A stretch of DNA of 64,000 nt from Sphingomonas parapaucimobilis NBRC 15100 (GTDB taxonomy: Bacteria; Pseudomonadota; Alphaproteobacteria; Sphingomonadales; Sphingomonadaceae), in contig NZ_BBPI01000070.1 in the NCBI RefSeq assembly GCF_000787715.1, positions 1-64,000 on the forward strand. Reading direction: 5' to 3'. Positions 41,641 through 49,413 of this stretch are shown here, in pieces. Numbering within the stretch: position 1 is the first letter of the stretch; each line of letters opens with the position of its first letter. Position numbers and translations under genes: made by a program. The notes below the pieces were generated by a model. The model saw nothing but the letters and a program-made list of their open reading frames with translations. It ran no database searches and was not told the origin of the DNA.

Positions 41641-42393
41641 TTACTTTGGATCGCGCGGCGGCTTCCTCCGAACGGCCCGAGGCGAGGCGCTCTCGGCGGG
41701 CTTTGCAGCATCGGTTTGAGACTGTGATTCAGCGCTATCATTAGCTGCTGAATCAGTCGGCTTCTCGGTTTTCTGCTCGCTTTTTTCCCAGGTGATCAAT
41801 TCACGAATGAATGCGTCGAAACCCTCGTTCAGGAGAATGGGAATGTAGCGTGCCGGGACCTTGGCGATCTGGGCAATTTCCCATTCCTCAAGCTTGTCTT
41901 CGGCTTTCAATTGGCGAAGAAGCTCACGGCAGCCAGCCGGAACGAGAACTGCCAGCGCCGCATAGATGCGAACTTCATCGTTCAGGAACGATCGATTCCC
42001 TACCTCAAGGGGCGAATGCCGACGCAGTTCAGGCGGTACTGAGAAACGATCATACAGGTTGTCAACGGCGCGTTCGCTCTCTGCGCTCAGCGACGGACTG
42101 TCCGTTATATGAAGCAGTTCTTTCACTGCCACGAGCCGTTTCCAAGCTTCATCTTCGTCACCCATGTCGACCGCGATCACGATGTCAGCGCATAGGATCG
42201 GTTCACCGTATGGTACATCGTGGCGAGCGTAGCGGTAGAGGAAGCCGCGAATCTTTTCCTTGTCCATGTTGACGAAATGAAAGCGAATTTCGTCACTCAC
42301 TCCCATGTCAACAAGTTGGTCACGAACGGCATTAACGTCGATATGCAACACGGTGTAGGTGTCGAAATGGTCGAGAAGCCGTTCCAGTAGCAT
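41641..42393 (-). CDS. ImmA/IrrE-like protein with degenerate metal motif
   Basis: A 250-aa protein from the ATG at 42393. AWKRLVAVKELLHITDS sits where ImmA/IrrE peptidases carry HExxH, and DEVRIYAALAVLVP resembles the downstream ExxxxA-LLMP helix. The first zinc-binding His is replaced by Lys (KELLH), so protease activity is doubtful. The last 60 residues are polar and disordered (KTEKPTDSAANDSAES), ending in a basic patch. It lies just after a terminator following the small gene at 42457; read-through would join them. The family assignment is by motif only. Confidence 0.55.
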   Translation of the reverse strand: MLLERLLDHFDTYTVLHIDVNAVRDQLVDMGVSDEIRFHFVNMDKEKIRGFLYRYARHDVPYGEPILCADIVIAVDMGDEDEAWKRLVAVKELLHITDSPSLSAESERAVDNLYDRFSVPPELRRHSPLEVGNRSFLNDEVRIYAALAVLVPAGCRELLRQLKAEDKLEEWEIAQIAKVPARYIPILLNEGFDAFIRELITWEKSEQKTEKPTDSAANDSAESQSQTDAAKPAESASPRAVRRKPPRDPK

Positions 42394-42403
42394 TCGTAGT
42401 CCC

Positions 42404-42433
42404 AAAAAAAAGCCCGAGCCGTTAGGCCCGGGC
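42404..42433 (-). terminator. Rho-independent terminator
   Basis: On the minus strand GCCCGGGCC, a TAAC loop and GGCTCGGGC form a 9-bp stem (one G-U pair) followed by eight T residues. It lies after the 78-aa gene and right before the ImmA-like start codon, so it may limit expression of the latter. Confidence 0.9.
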
Positions 42434-42456
42434 GACATACCTAAGAGGCTGTAATA

Positions 42457-42693
42457 TCAGATCGAAGCGATGGCCGCCAGATCCATACGGTTTGCTAACC
42501 GGTTCTCAGGGAAGTCGACGAACGACTCGCAAGCGCCACCTGCGACTTGAGTGAGTGCGAAGTGCGTTTCCTGACGAAGAAGGTCGCTCGAAACGTGCGG
42601 CGCGTCGCCACGGCACAGCTTCAGGTTGAGTAGCTTCTTCTTGGACTGGCCGAAAAGGAGGCCAGCGAGTCCGTCTTTGTGAGTGTCTGTCAT
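42457..42693 (-). CDS. Hypothetical small protein
   Basis: A 78-aa protein from the ATG at 42693, with an ideal ribosome site (AGGAGG) upstream. It begins MTDTHKDGLAGLLFGQSKKK and has two Cys (CRGDAP and GACESF). No family is recognised. Its strong ribosome site and own terminator suggest high expression. It precedes the ImmA-like gene. Confidence 0.65.
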   Translation of the reverse strand: MTDTHKDGLAGLLFGQSKKKLLNLKLCRGDAPHVSSDLLRQETHFALTQVAGGACESFVDFPENRLANRMDLAAIASI

Positions 42694-43263
42694 GTTCAAT
42701 CCTCCTTCCGTTTGGCTACGACCGGACCGAGCGTCCGGTGCTTGCGCACTTCCGGGGATAAAGAGAGAGGCCGTGCGAGGACCCCAGCTCCATCGCACAG
42801 CCGGCTGTGTCCTTCTGGACTACTGCCATGTGTCACTCCACCTGACTGCCTGTCATAGGCAGATTAATAAATCGTTATAGCTGAACATCAGCCAAACAAC
42901 CGCAGACGCTTGAAGCGGCTACGGCGTCCTTGCGACTCTCGTACCACGCCGCTTAGCTCTTGCATATTCCGAAAATCGCAATCTGATGAACGCGTACCGT
43001 TGCAACCCGTTGCATGAGCCATGTGGTATCTAATGCTACAAAATCAACTGCCCCGTTCAAGGCCAGAGCTTCTATGTAAAGTGAAGGTCGGGGAGGTATC
43101 CCGTATCGGGACGGTGACGGGGGCATCGGCCTCTCGGCACCTGATAGGGCTCCGCATTGCGCACGACATTTACGGTATCGCAACCGTGGCGGCGGAAACA
43201 GTTCTTTACCGCGACTCTCGGGGGGCATAGGCTCGCCAGTGAAGGTTTTGGGCGTTCGGGCAT
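42694..43263. other. Gene-free stretch with possible regulatory repeats
   Basis: No convincing gene is seen on either strand. The stretch separates two divergent units. It contains an inverted repeat CTGCCT-gtcat-AGGCAG (42846-42862) next to an AT-rich tract upstream of the 78-aa gene, and a direct repeat CCGTTGCA (42998 and 43008) that also contains TGCAAC-cc-GTTGCA. These may be operator sites, which is inference. Confidence 0.4.
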
Positions 43264-44106
43264 ATGGCCAAGTCGGTCTCAATTACTGTTCACCCGTCCG
43301 ATCTCTCTGGCGAATATCTCACTGTGTCTGATGCAATGAGGCAAGTGCTCGACATGATTGGGGCGCTTGAAGGTATCGAGGCCGGTGATGCGCAAGAGCG
43401 GCAAATCGTTTGGCGATTGACTGAGGCGCATACGAACTCGCCACCTTTTACGGTTACGGCTGAGGCATTCTCCCGCGACCCACAGGTTTCGGTAGCCTTT
43501 GAGGCTGAACGCGTAACGCATCTTTATGCGGTGGCGGTTTCGTCGGTGCTTCGGGGTGAGCGACCAGATTGGCTGGAAAGTGAACCAGGCAAACTGTTGA
43601 AGCGAGCATTGAAGCGGAATCTCAACGGAGTTGGGCATACCGACTTAGTAATCGGTGACGCGCCGCCCATTGTCATCGTGCCAACCACTGCCCGTATCGG
43701 CTTAGAGGCGCTGGCGGATGTAGAGCCTGGTGATGAAGCGCAACGGATCGAGTACGGCGCTATTGAATGTCAAGTAATTGGGCTAACTCGATATTATAGT
43801 TCGCCCGCAATCATCGTCCTTGAGCGTCTCTCCAACTCCAAGGTAGTCTGCGTGCTGACGCCCCAGTTGGCTAAGCAACTGGGGCCCGAACATCAGTGGT
43901 CCGAAGCATGGGAAGGTCAAAATCTACGGATTGGAGGCAAATTGTCCTATGGGGCGGATGGCAAGCTTCGGAGGATTAATGCCACTTTTCACGAGCCTAT
44001 TGAATGGGCTGATGTCTCGGTAGCTGATCTAAAGAAGTTAGATATTACCGGAGGGCTGACGGTCCAGCAGCACCTTTCCGAGTTTTGGGGAGAGAAATTT
44101 GGCTAA
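43264..44106 (+). CDS. Hypothetical protein coupled to a PIN-domain gene
   Basis: A 280-aa soluble protein beginning MAKSVSITVHPSDLSGEYLTV. It has no recognised domain. Segments such as DAPPIVIVPTTARIGLEAL and RIEYGAIECQVIGLTRYYSSPAIIVLE suggest beta-rich folds. Its stop codon overlaps the start of the PIN gene, so the two are translated together. Position suggests it is the partner or antitoxin of the PIN protein, although it is far larger than VapB-type antitoxins. Its lower GC content suggests recent transfer. Confidence 0.78.
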   Translation: MAKSVSITVHPSDLSGEYLTVSDAMRQVLDMIGALEGIEAGDAQERQIVWRLTEAHTNSPPFTVTAEAFSRDPQVSVAFEAERVTHLYAVAVSSVLRGERPDWLESEPGKLLKRALKRNLNGVGHTDLVIGDAPPIVIVPTTARIGLEALADVEPGDEAQRIEYGAIECQVIGLTRYYSSPAIIVLERLSNSKVVCVLTPQLAKQLGPEHQWSEAWEGQNLRIGGKLSYGADGKLRRINATFHEPIEWADVSVADLKKLDITGGLTVQQHLSEFWGEKFG

Positions 44107-44611
44107 CTCCACCAAAATATATTGGGATAGCTGTGCTTGGATCGGGCTGATTAATGGAGAGCCTGATAAGATCGCATCACTGCATGCAGTGTATGGCCAT
44201 GCTCGTCGCGGTTTGGTGGAGATATGGACATCCACAATGGCGGTCGTGGAGGCTAACCGGCTTGGATCAGAGATGCAGATGGATAAGCCAATACCTCCTG
44301 ATAGCTTGGCCAAAATTGACGGTTTGGTTTTTCAGCCGTTTGTAAAGCTTATCAATCTAGACCCTATGGTTGCCAAGCGTGCGCGGAAAATAATTCGCGA
44401 AACATCTAAGCTAAAAAAAAGACAAGATGCTGTGCATCTGGCTAGTGCTGTAATCTGGAATATTCCTATATTCCACACCTACGACAGGGTGGACTTGTTG
44501 CACCTAAATGGGGCGATTAACTGCATGGATGGTACGGTGATGCAGATTGCCGAGGCTTCTGATCCATTCGGCGGGGGATTGTTCAGTGAGCAGCAGCAGA
44601 ACCCCGTATGA
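44099..44611 (+). CDS. PIN-domain protein (probable VapC-like RNase)
   Basis: A 170-aa protein starting at TTG 44099, after GGGGAGAG inside the upstream gene. Acidic residues expected of a PIN nuclease are in place: Asp in IYWDSCAWIGLI, Glu in MAVVEANRLG, Asp in KKRQDAVHLASAVIW and Asp in FHTYDRVD. PIN proteins of this kind cleave RNA as toxins. Overlap with the 280-aa gene points to a two-gene toxin-antitoxin or defence module. Confidence 0.82.
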   Translation: MANSTKIYWDSCAWIGLINGEPDKIASLHAVYGHARRGLVEIWTSTMAVVEANRLGSEMQMDKPIPPDSLAKIDGLVFQPFVKLINLDPMVAKRARKIIRETSKLKKRQDAVHLASAVIWNIPIFHTYDRVDLLHLNGAINCMDGTVMQIAEASDPFGGGLFSEQQQNPV

Positions 44612-44633
44612 CGGCTGAAATGATCATCCATCT

Positions 44634-45230
44634 TCAACTCACCACCATCGCCTCAACAATCGCCTGCATCAGCACGTGACGCGGCACCGGCACCCCGACG
44701 GACACATATCCGGGGTTCTGCGCTGACCGCGTCCCGTAAAGCTGAATCCACTTGCGCCCATGTTGCCGCCATGCACGCTGGAGCGGCGCGACAGGTAGCA
44801 ACAGGCACATCTCGGCCGGGACATAGGCGTAAAAAATAAAATCGGCTGCTAGAGGCTTTTGAACCCATCCGGGCACTCGACGTGCTTCATCGGACCAGCG
44901 TTCAAGCAGAACGTCAGGCCAGTCGTGCATCCGCACCTTTTCATCGACCGTGTAAGTCCGCCCGCAGGATAAGGTAAGCAGCCGGTCTATCCCGCCTCGC
45001 TGCGCCCATCCATCTTGGCGCACCGCAACGGCTGAGACCATCGTTGGGAATGCACGCCGATAGGCCGGGATCCACCAGTCCGCATCCACAAAGCTCTCTG
45101 ACAGCGCCAAGCTATCACGGAAGCGATGGACACGCGGAGAGCCCGCCGCTCGACGATCGCGAACGACGGGCCTGTGTTCCATGCGCCGGGATGGGACCGG
45201 CGGCGTGACCGGTTCAGGAGTGAACGTCAT
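44634..45230 (-). CDS. Hypothetical protein, possible PD-(D/E)xK-like fold
   Basis: A 198-aa protein and the last gene of a seven-gene operon. GGIDRLLTLSCGRTYTVDEKVR followed by DVLLERWSD resembles the D...(D/E)xK core of restriction-like nucleases. Then come PGWVQKPLAADFIFYAYVP and LLPVAPLQRAWRQHG. I have seen this pattern in proteins of phages and plasmids, but the nuclease assignment is inference. It overlaps the upstream gene by 17 nt. Confidence 0.6.
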   Translation of the reverse strand: MTFTPEPVTPPVPSRRMEHRPVVRDRRAAGSPRVHRFRDSLALSESFVDADWWIPAYRRAFPTMVSAVAVRQDGWAQRGGIDRLLTLSCGRTYTVDEKVRMHDWPDVLLERWSDEARRVPGWVQKPLAADFIFYAYVPAEMCLLLPVAPLQRAWRQHGRKWIQLYGTRSAQNPGYVSVGVPVPRHVLMQAIVEAMVVS

Positions 45231-45483
45231 CCGCCTCTATGGGGTCGTCTTCCTCCAGATCCTCGGGTTCGAGGTCCGTATCGCCGTCCAGCTCGTCCAT
45301 CCGGTCGATCAGCCGTTCGGTGATCCGCGCCAGTTCGGCACGGGGCAGGGAAGGGATAGTGGCCAACACCGCATGAGGCGATGCGACCTGGTCCAGCCGA
45401 TGCCAGGGACGGCGGCGCGATCGGCGCCAGGGCATTGCACGGTGAGCGCTGGGCGGCGGGGTGACGGCAGCGTGTCCCATCAT
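45214..45483 (-). CDS. Hypothetical protein with acidic tail
   Basis: An 89-aa protein with a basic first half (MPWRRSRRRPWHRLDQVAS) and a strongly acidic C-terminus (DELDGDTDLEPEDLEEDDP). It overlaps its neighbours on both sides by 4-17 nt, which supports it as part of the operon. No family is recognised. Confidence 0.6.
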   Translation of the reverse strand: MMGHAAVTPPPSAHRAMPWRRSRRRPWHRLDQVASPHAVLATIPSLPRAELARITERLIDRMDELDGDTDLEPEDLEEDDPIEADDVHS

Positions 45484-45710
45484 GCCGCCTCCCCATAGTG
45501 CCGTTGCTCGATGGTCTGGCGCACCGCTTCCGCCCGATCAGGATGCCCGACAAGCTGCGCCATCAGCGGCGTCAGGTCGTCGGCTGGGCAGTCCTGGATG
45601 ACCAGCCACAGTTTGCGGTCGGACGTCAGGGCATAACCGCCGCCGATCTGGACGAGGGCATGGAGCCAGGCGGTGGGGTTGAAGGGCGTGGGGTGGTGGA
45701 GAATGGCCAT
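45480..45710 (-). CDS. Hypothetical small protein
   Basis: A 76-aa protein from the ATG at 45710 (MAILHHPTPFNPTAWLHALV). It overlaps the next gene by 4 nt and follows the previous gene after 1 nt. It is compact and moderately acidic, with no recognised motif. Other ATG codons upstream in frame lie inside the preceding gene. Confidence 0.6.
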   Translation of the reverse strand: MAILHHPTPFNPTAWLHALVQIGGGYALTSDRKLWLVIQDCPADDLTPLMAQLVGHPDRAEAVRQTIEQRHYGEAA

Positions 45711-45711
45711 G

Positions 45712-46005
45712 TCAGCGACCCTCCCCGTTGAGGCGCTTCGCATGAGCCAACAGCCGGGCAGCATTGTCGTCATCAATGGCGCTGGCGCCACAATACGACA
45801 TGTGTTCCAGCAGACGGGTAAATTCCGCCCAGGTCGTTGGTTCGGCAAGGTCTGCGTCATGCGATGCTGCACATACCGCCTGTTCCTCCCGCTCGAACGT
45901 GACGGGGTCTTGTTCCTCCAAGTCGGACGGCAGGCTGTTGAAGCGGCGGCTGGCGGCGTCAGAGGCGTCGAGCAGTGCGCAGAAGGCTTCGCTGGTGGTC
46001 GACAT
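45712..46005 (-). CDS. Hypothetical small protein
   Basis: A 97-aa acidic protein from the ATG at 46005 (MSTTSEAFCALLDASDAASR), separated by 1 nt from the upstream gene. It is predicted helical with no known motif. A role in the operon cannot be inferred. Confidence 0.6.
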   Translation of the reverse strand: MSTTSEAFCALLDASDAASRRFNSLPSDLEEQDPVTFEREEQAVCAASHDADLAEPTTWAEFTRLLEHMSYCGASAIDDDNAARLLAHAKRLNGEGR

Positions 46006-46006
46006 G

Positions 46007-46633
46007 TCAGCGGCCCTCCACATTCGCGATGCGGGCAACGTCGTCCGCGATCTCTTCCAGCCAATCACGGCCATCGCCCATGTCGTTCTTGATCATGAAC
46101 GCCAACTTCGCGTGCAGGTCGGTGACGGTGCTGACCGGGTGCGCCGCAACAGCCGACTCGGCATCGGCATAGGCGTCGTTCAGGGCATTGCTGCGATCGA
46201 CCGCAGCAGTCAGGCCCGTGTCGCGATGGATACGGGCGCGCTGACGTTGCCGTTGGAGGTCGGCCGCAACCAGACGGCGCAGTCCGGGGCTATTGGGATG
46301 GTTGCGCGCCGGATCACGTTCGACGAGGCCGCAGGCGACGCTGACAGCGCCCGGGCTTGCAGTGGTCCAGTAGGGATCGCCGTCAATGTCGACCGCGACA
46401 TGCGGGATCTGGGACGCAAGCGCCTTTGCCGCCACGTCGGCGGGTTTCAGGACCAGATTGTCGTGGTCCTCCGACACTTGCCAGGCCTCCTCGCTGACCG
46501 CGATCAGCTTGGCCAGGGCAGGGCTGACACCTGAATTGGTGGGCATGGTCGATGCGACAGCCGGGACGGCGGCGGCGAGCGCGACGAGGCCAGCGCCCCC
46601 GAACAGGGCGCGACGGGTGGTTTCAGTCGTCAT
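46007..46633 (-). CDS. Hypothetical protein with Tat-like signal sequence
   Basis: A 208-aa protein whose N-terminus TTRRALFGGAGLVALAAAVP, followed by AVAS, resembles a twin-arginine export signal. If so it is exported folded. The rest is helical and polar without known motifs (ESAVAAHPVSTVTDLHAKLA). It lies 3 nt after the 189-aa gene in the operon. Such a signal on a mobile-element protein is unusual. Confidence 0.62.
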   Translation of the reverse strand: MTTETTRRALFGGAGLVALAAAVPAVASTMPTNSGVSPALAKLIAVSEEAWQVSEDHDNLVLKPADVAAKALASQIPHVAVDIDGDPYWTTASPGAVSVACGLVERDPARNHPNSPGLRRLVAADLQRQRQRARIHRDTGLTAAVDRSNALNDAYADAESAVAAHPVSTVTDLHAKLAFMIKNDMGDGRDWLEEIADDVARIANVEGR

Positions 46634-46636
46634 GGC

Positions 46637-47206
46637 TCAGCACTCCGCGCGCAGTGCATCGGCCGCGATCGTTCGCAACGCCGCCTCGTCGATCGCGCAG
46701 TTTTCGAGATAGTCGAGCAAGGCGTTGATCTTGATGCCAACGGCGGCACGGTTCGGCGCAGGCGCGGCAGCGAGTTGATAGACGGTTTCGCGTTCGACCC
46801 GAACGGCGGCGTCCATCACATCGTCCGGAACGCGACCCGGCGTCGCATTGTATCGACGGACGGTTTCGTGCGCCTCGGTCCAGGCCATGTGCGCGCGATG
46901 CCATTCGGCATTCTCGGCTTCCTGTGCCTGCGATTTGTCCGACGGGGTCATCAGCCGGTATTCCACCTCATCGAGAACCGTGCTGATCTCGACCAGCTTC
47001 TCGGAGGCGATTTGGTGCGTGCACCATGCGCCAAAGGCGGCATGATGCATCGGCGATGCCGGGTCATTCAGCCGCCCGACGACCTGCTCCATGAGTTCGC
47101 TGTTGGCGTTGTCCATCGTCACGATGACGCGCTCGATCGCGAGCGACATGTCGGCAATGGCCGTGACGGGGTCGGTCACGGTTGCGGCGATTGCATAGCT
47201 GGCCAT
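46637..47206 (-). CDS. Hypothetical protein
   Basis: A 189-aa protein, largely helical (IADMSLAIERVIVTMDNANS; KLVEISTVLDEVEYRL), with no recognised domain. It lies 3 nt upstream of the Tat-like gene and 3 nt after the first gene of the operon, so it is co-transcribed. Its function is unknown. Confidence 0.62.
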   Translation of the reverse strand: MASYAIAATVTDPVTAIADMSLAIERVIVTMDNANSELMEQVVGRLNDPASPMHHAAFGAWCTHQIASEKLVEISTVLDEVEYRLMTPSDKSQAQEAENAEWHRAHMAWTEAHETVRRYNATPGRVPDDVMDAAVRVERETVYQLAAAPAPNRAAVGIKINALLDYLENCAIDEAALRTIAADALRAEC

Positions 47207-47209
47207 CGT

Positions 47210-47485
47210 TCAGCCCTCCCGCGCCATCAGGCAGCCGTTCGACGGATGCCGGGTGAAAAGGAGCTCGCAGGCGTCGGCAGCGATCACAGCTTCGATCGCG
47301 CGCTGCTGCCGGGGATTGGTGGCGCGGTGTTCACCGGCCAGCGAACGAGCATAGGCGGTAGGGTTGCCGGTACGCAGATGTTGGCGTGCCATATCGACGG
47401 CGCGGCCGGTCGACTTGCTCAGTCCGTTTGAGGCACAGGTGATCTTGGCCGGACGCACGGCGTCCGGTAGGGGGGCAGTAGCCAT
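47210..47485 (-). CDS. Hypothetical protein, first gene of the operon
   Basis: A 91-aa basic protein (LSKSTGRAVDMARQHLRTGN; NPRQQRAIEAVIAADACELL), 3 nt before the next gene. The ATG at 47485 follows GGAACGACT-type sequence with a usable GGAG. Its promoter must lie in the 47486-47644 region that carries CGTTA repeats shared with the divergent XRE regulator gene. Confidence 0.58.
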   Translation of the reverse strand: MATAPLPDAVRPAKITCASNGLSKSTGRAVDMARQHLRTGNPTAYARSLAGEHRATNPRQQRAIEAVIAADACELLFTRHPSNGCLMAREG

Positions 47486-47555
47486 AGTCGTTCCTCCAGA
47501 ACGGTTGTGGTCAGAGCCGGGTGGAGGGGCCTAATCCTCCGCTCGGCTCGTTGAG

Positions 47556-47627
47556 TAACGAAAACCGTTATACATGGCTTATCGTTACGGTCAAACGGAA
47601 ACCGTTATCTTGCGTATTTTTCGTTAT
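47556..47627. promoter_or_regulatory. Array of CGTTA half-sites (candidate operator)
   Basis: CGTTA occurs at 47566, 47583, 47603 and 47622, spaced 17-20 bp apart; the first forms TAACG-aaaac-CGTTA (47556-47570). The region is AT-rich and lies between a seven-gene operon and the divergent XRE-family regulator. It is probably that regulator's binding region, which is inference from position. Confidence 0.6.
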
Positions 47628-47644
47628 TCCGGTATTCCACCAAT

Positions 47645-47890
47645 ATGTTGACTCCCGAAACGTGTCGCGCCGGAAGGGCGCTTGTCGGTATGTCTCAGGA
47701 AGAGTTAGCGGCAGCCGCGAACCTGGGGCCGTCAACGGTTCGAAACTTCGAGGCGAAGCGGTCTACGCCGATCGCAAATAACTTGGCGGCTATGCAGGGC
47801 GTGCTCGAAGCTGTTGGCGTGCAGTTCCTGGCCAACGGGGAGGCAACATCTGGCGGTGTCGGTGTGCGGCTGCGAACGCGGGCTATTTGA
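47645..47890 (+). CDS. XRE-family helix-turn-helix regulator
   Basis: An 81-aa DNA-binding protein. [20 protein letters not shown] and [20 protein letters not shown] form the HTH_3 fold, with the recognition helix around PSTVRNFE. The tail has no extra domain. It is divergent from the 47485-44634 operon and is probably its repressor or activator. GC is lower than in the backbone. Confidence 0.85.
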   Translation: MLTPETCRAGRALVGMSQEELAAAANLGPSTVRNFEAKRSTPIANNLAAMQGVLEAVGVQFLANGEATSGGVGVRLRTRAI

Positions 47891-48078
47891 GCCTAAATTC
47901 CAGGCTCACTCTGATTGCTTGGCTGCCGACGTGATGTCGAAGGTATTTTATCGAGACTGCCGTCTATCCTCGCTCTTGCTATCGGACGTTTGATTCGCAA
48001 TCCTATGTGGAAGGGCCACATTCATCTATTCCACTAATGGAAAGCAAGCTGGCTGCCACGATTTGCGAGGCCGTAATC

Positions 48079-49074
48079 ATGCGGAATTGTTTGGCCGGTC
48101 TCTGGGAAAAAATGCGAAACTCATGCGGCGAGCAAGGCGATGGGCAAATTGATGCCGATGGCATAGCCGACGATTCATCGACTAATATTGGTAGCAACAG
48201 CGTAAAGTTTTTAGTCGATTTAGCCTCCGAGTCGTTCAAGAGGCAGCTGGAGCTTGATGAATCAGTTTGGAGGTCTCTGCCATTCTTTGCGGCGACATTT
48301 GCATTTGTGGCAACAATCATAGGAAAATCTTCGGAAGACGTTCCCCGATGGGGTGAAAGCTTATCGGGGAACGTGGCGTTTATTATGCTAATGTTTTCTG
48401 TAAGTAGCCTTGCTTGGGCGCTTCGATGGTTTTGGGTCGTAATTCGTCCCAGAGAATATGAATACCCCGCACCTGATAGCAAGGTGATGGAGTACGCGGT
48501 CGGCATACGTCAATTTTATGCCGACTCCGGCGTATCCGACCCCGAGCGGCTTGATGAAAAGACGCTTGGAGAGTTGAGGCTCTTTATGATTGACCAATAT
48601 GGAAGTGCGTCAACGACCAATCTTAGGCACAATGCGGTCAAGCTGAAAGCTCGGCCGAAAGTGCTCCTTTTTATGCTCCTCGGCTTCGCCCTCGCCTTCG
48701 TCTGCGAAGCGATTATATTCATTGGTACGCACGTGGGCGCTCAGCCTGTCGAGCAAGGAGTTGCAACGGATGGCACAACCACCAAACCCGACGCGGCCGC
48801 CACCAGCGGCAAACAATCCTCCCGCGCCTCAGAGGCCCGAACGCCCAAAATCACAGTTGGTGAAAGAGGGGGCCAGCTTTTGGGGCGCGAGTTCCAGGCC
48901 GGACATCAGGAGCAAGCCGTGAGCCGATCCCGCACTCCGGTGCCGCCCCCCAGTTCAAGCGATACTAGGCCGCAAAGGCCGCTGCCGCCGCTGCCCCAGG
49001 TGATCGCGAAAGACAGGTCCCTTAACGAAGGCGCGAATCCCCCCATTCCTGCTCCATCAGGAAAGAAGGATTGA
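48079..49074 (+). CDS. Hypothetical membrane protein with Pro-rich tail
   Basis: A 331-aa protein from ATG 48079, which has GAGG 8 nt upstream; in-frame starts at GTG 48007 and ATG 48037 would give 355 or 345 aa. Two closely spaced hydrophobic helices (SLPFFAATFAFVATIIG and VAFIMLMFSVSSLAWALRWF), a soluble loop, a third helix (VLLFMLLGFALAFVCEAIIF), then a Pro-rich disordered C-terminus (PPPSSSDTRPQRPLPPLP). The helix-loop layout resembles small membrane effectors, but no known domain is identified. It leads a four-gene unit. Confidence 0.68.
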   Translation: MRNCLAGLWEKMRNSCGEQGDGQIDADGIADDSSTNIGSNSVKFLVDLASESFKRQLELDESVWRSLPFFAATFAFVATIIGKSSEDVPRWGESLSGNVAFIMLMFSVSSLAWALRWFWVVIRPREYEYPAPDSKVMEYAVGIRQFYADSGVSDPERLDEKTLGELRLFMIDQYGSASTTNLRHNAVKLKARPKVLLFMLLGFALAFVCEAIIFIGTHVGAQPVEQGVATDGTTTKPDAAATSGKQSSRASEARTPKITVGERGGQLLGREFQAGHQEQAVSRSRTPVPPPSSSDTRPQRPLPPLPQVIAKDRSLNEGANPPIPAPSGKKD

Positions 49075-49077
49075 TCA

Positions 49078-49254
49078 ATGGCCAAAAAGCCCATCACGCC
49101 GCCGGGCAACGTTAGCGCTCGTCCTGCCCGCCCTATTCCGCCGCCGCTGCAAACTTTGATGAGGCGCCAAGGCGGAGTGATCGCCAATTCGTCACCGCCT
49201 CGTGAAACGGATCAGGCGGTCGTTCGGAAAGTAAGGGATCGCAAGAAGGACTAG
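49078..49254 (+). CDS. Small Pro-rich basic protein
   Basis: A 58-aa protein starting MAKKPITPPGNVSARPARPI and ending VRKVRDRKKD. The ATG at 49078 is 3 nt after the previous stop, with AAGGA 8 nt upstream. It is probably disordered. Its Pro/Arg composition and KKD end resemble the tail of the preceding membrane protein. Function unknown. Confidence 0.6.
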   Translation: MAKKPITPPGNVSARPARPIPPPLQTLMRRQGGVIANSSPPRETDQAVVRKVRDRKKD

Positions 49255-49256
49255 TC

Positions 49257-49406
49257 ATGGCTAAAGATCAGCCGAATAAGCCAGCGGCAGCGGCCCAAAA
49301 TCCGGTGCGGCCTGCCAAACCGAGCCCCCAATACGTGGCTAAATTGCGGGATGGTTACGAGACGAAAGATCAGCGATCGTCGCGCGATCACGACAAGAAA
49401 GCATGA
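49257..49406 (+). CDS. Small Pro/Lys-rich protein
   Basis: A 49-aa protein starting MAKDQPNKPAAAAQNPVRPA and ending RDHDKKA. The ATG at 49257 follows AAGAAGGA inside the end of the previous gene, a good ribosome site. It is similar in style to the 58-aa protein before it and is probably disordered. Function unknown. Confidence 0.55.
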   Translation: MAKDQPNKPAAAAQNPVRPAKPSPQYVAKLRDGYETKDQRSSRDHDKKA

Positions 49407-49413
49407 GGTAAGT

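Noticed and set aside
42953-43282. Possible short genes in the gap before the 280-aa gene (both strands)
   Set aside because: No ribosome sites, no motifs, and frames overlap each other; treated as non-coding.
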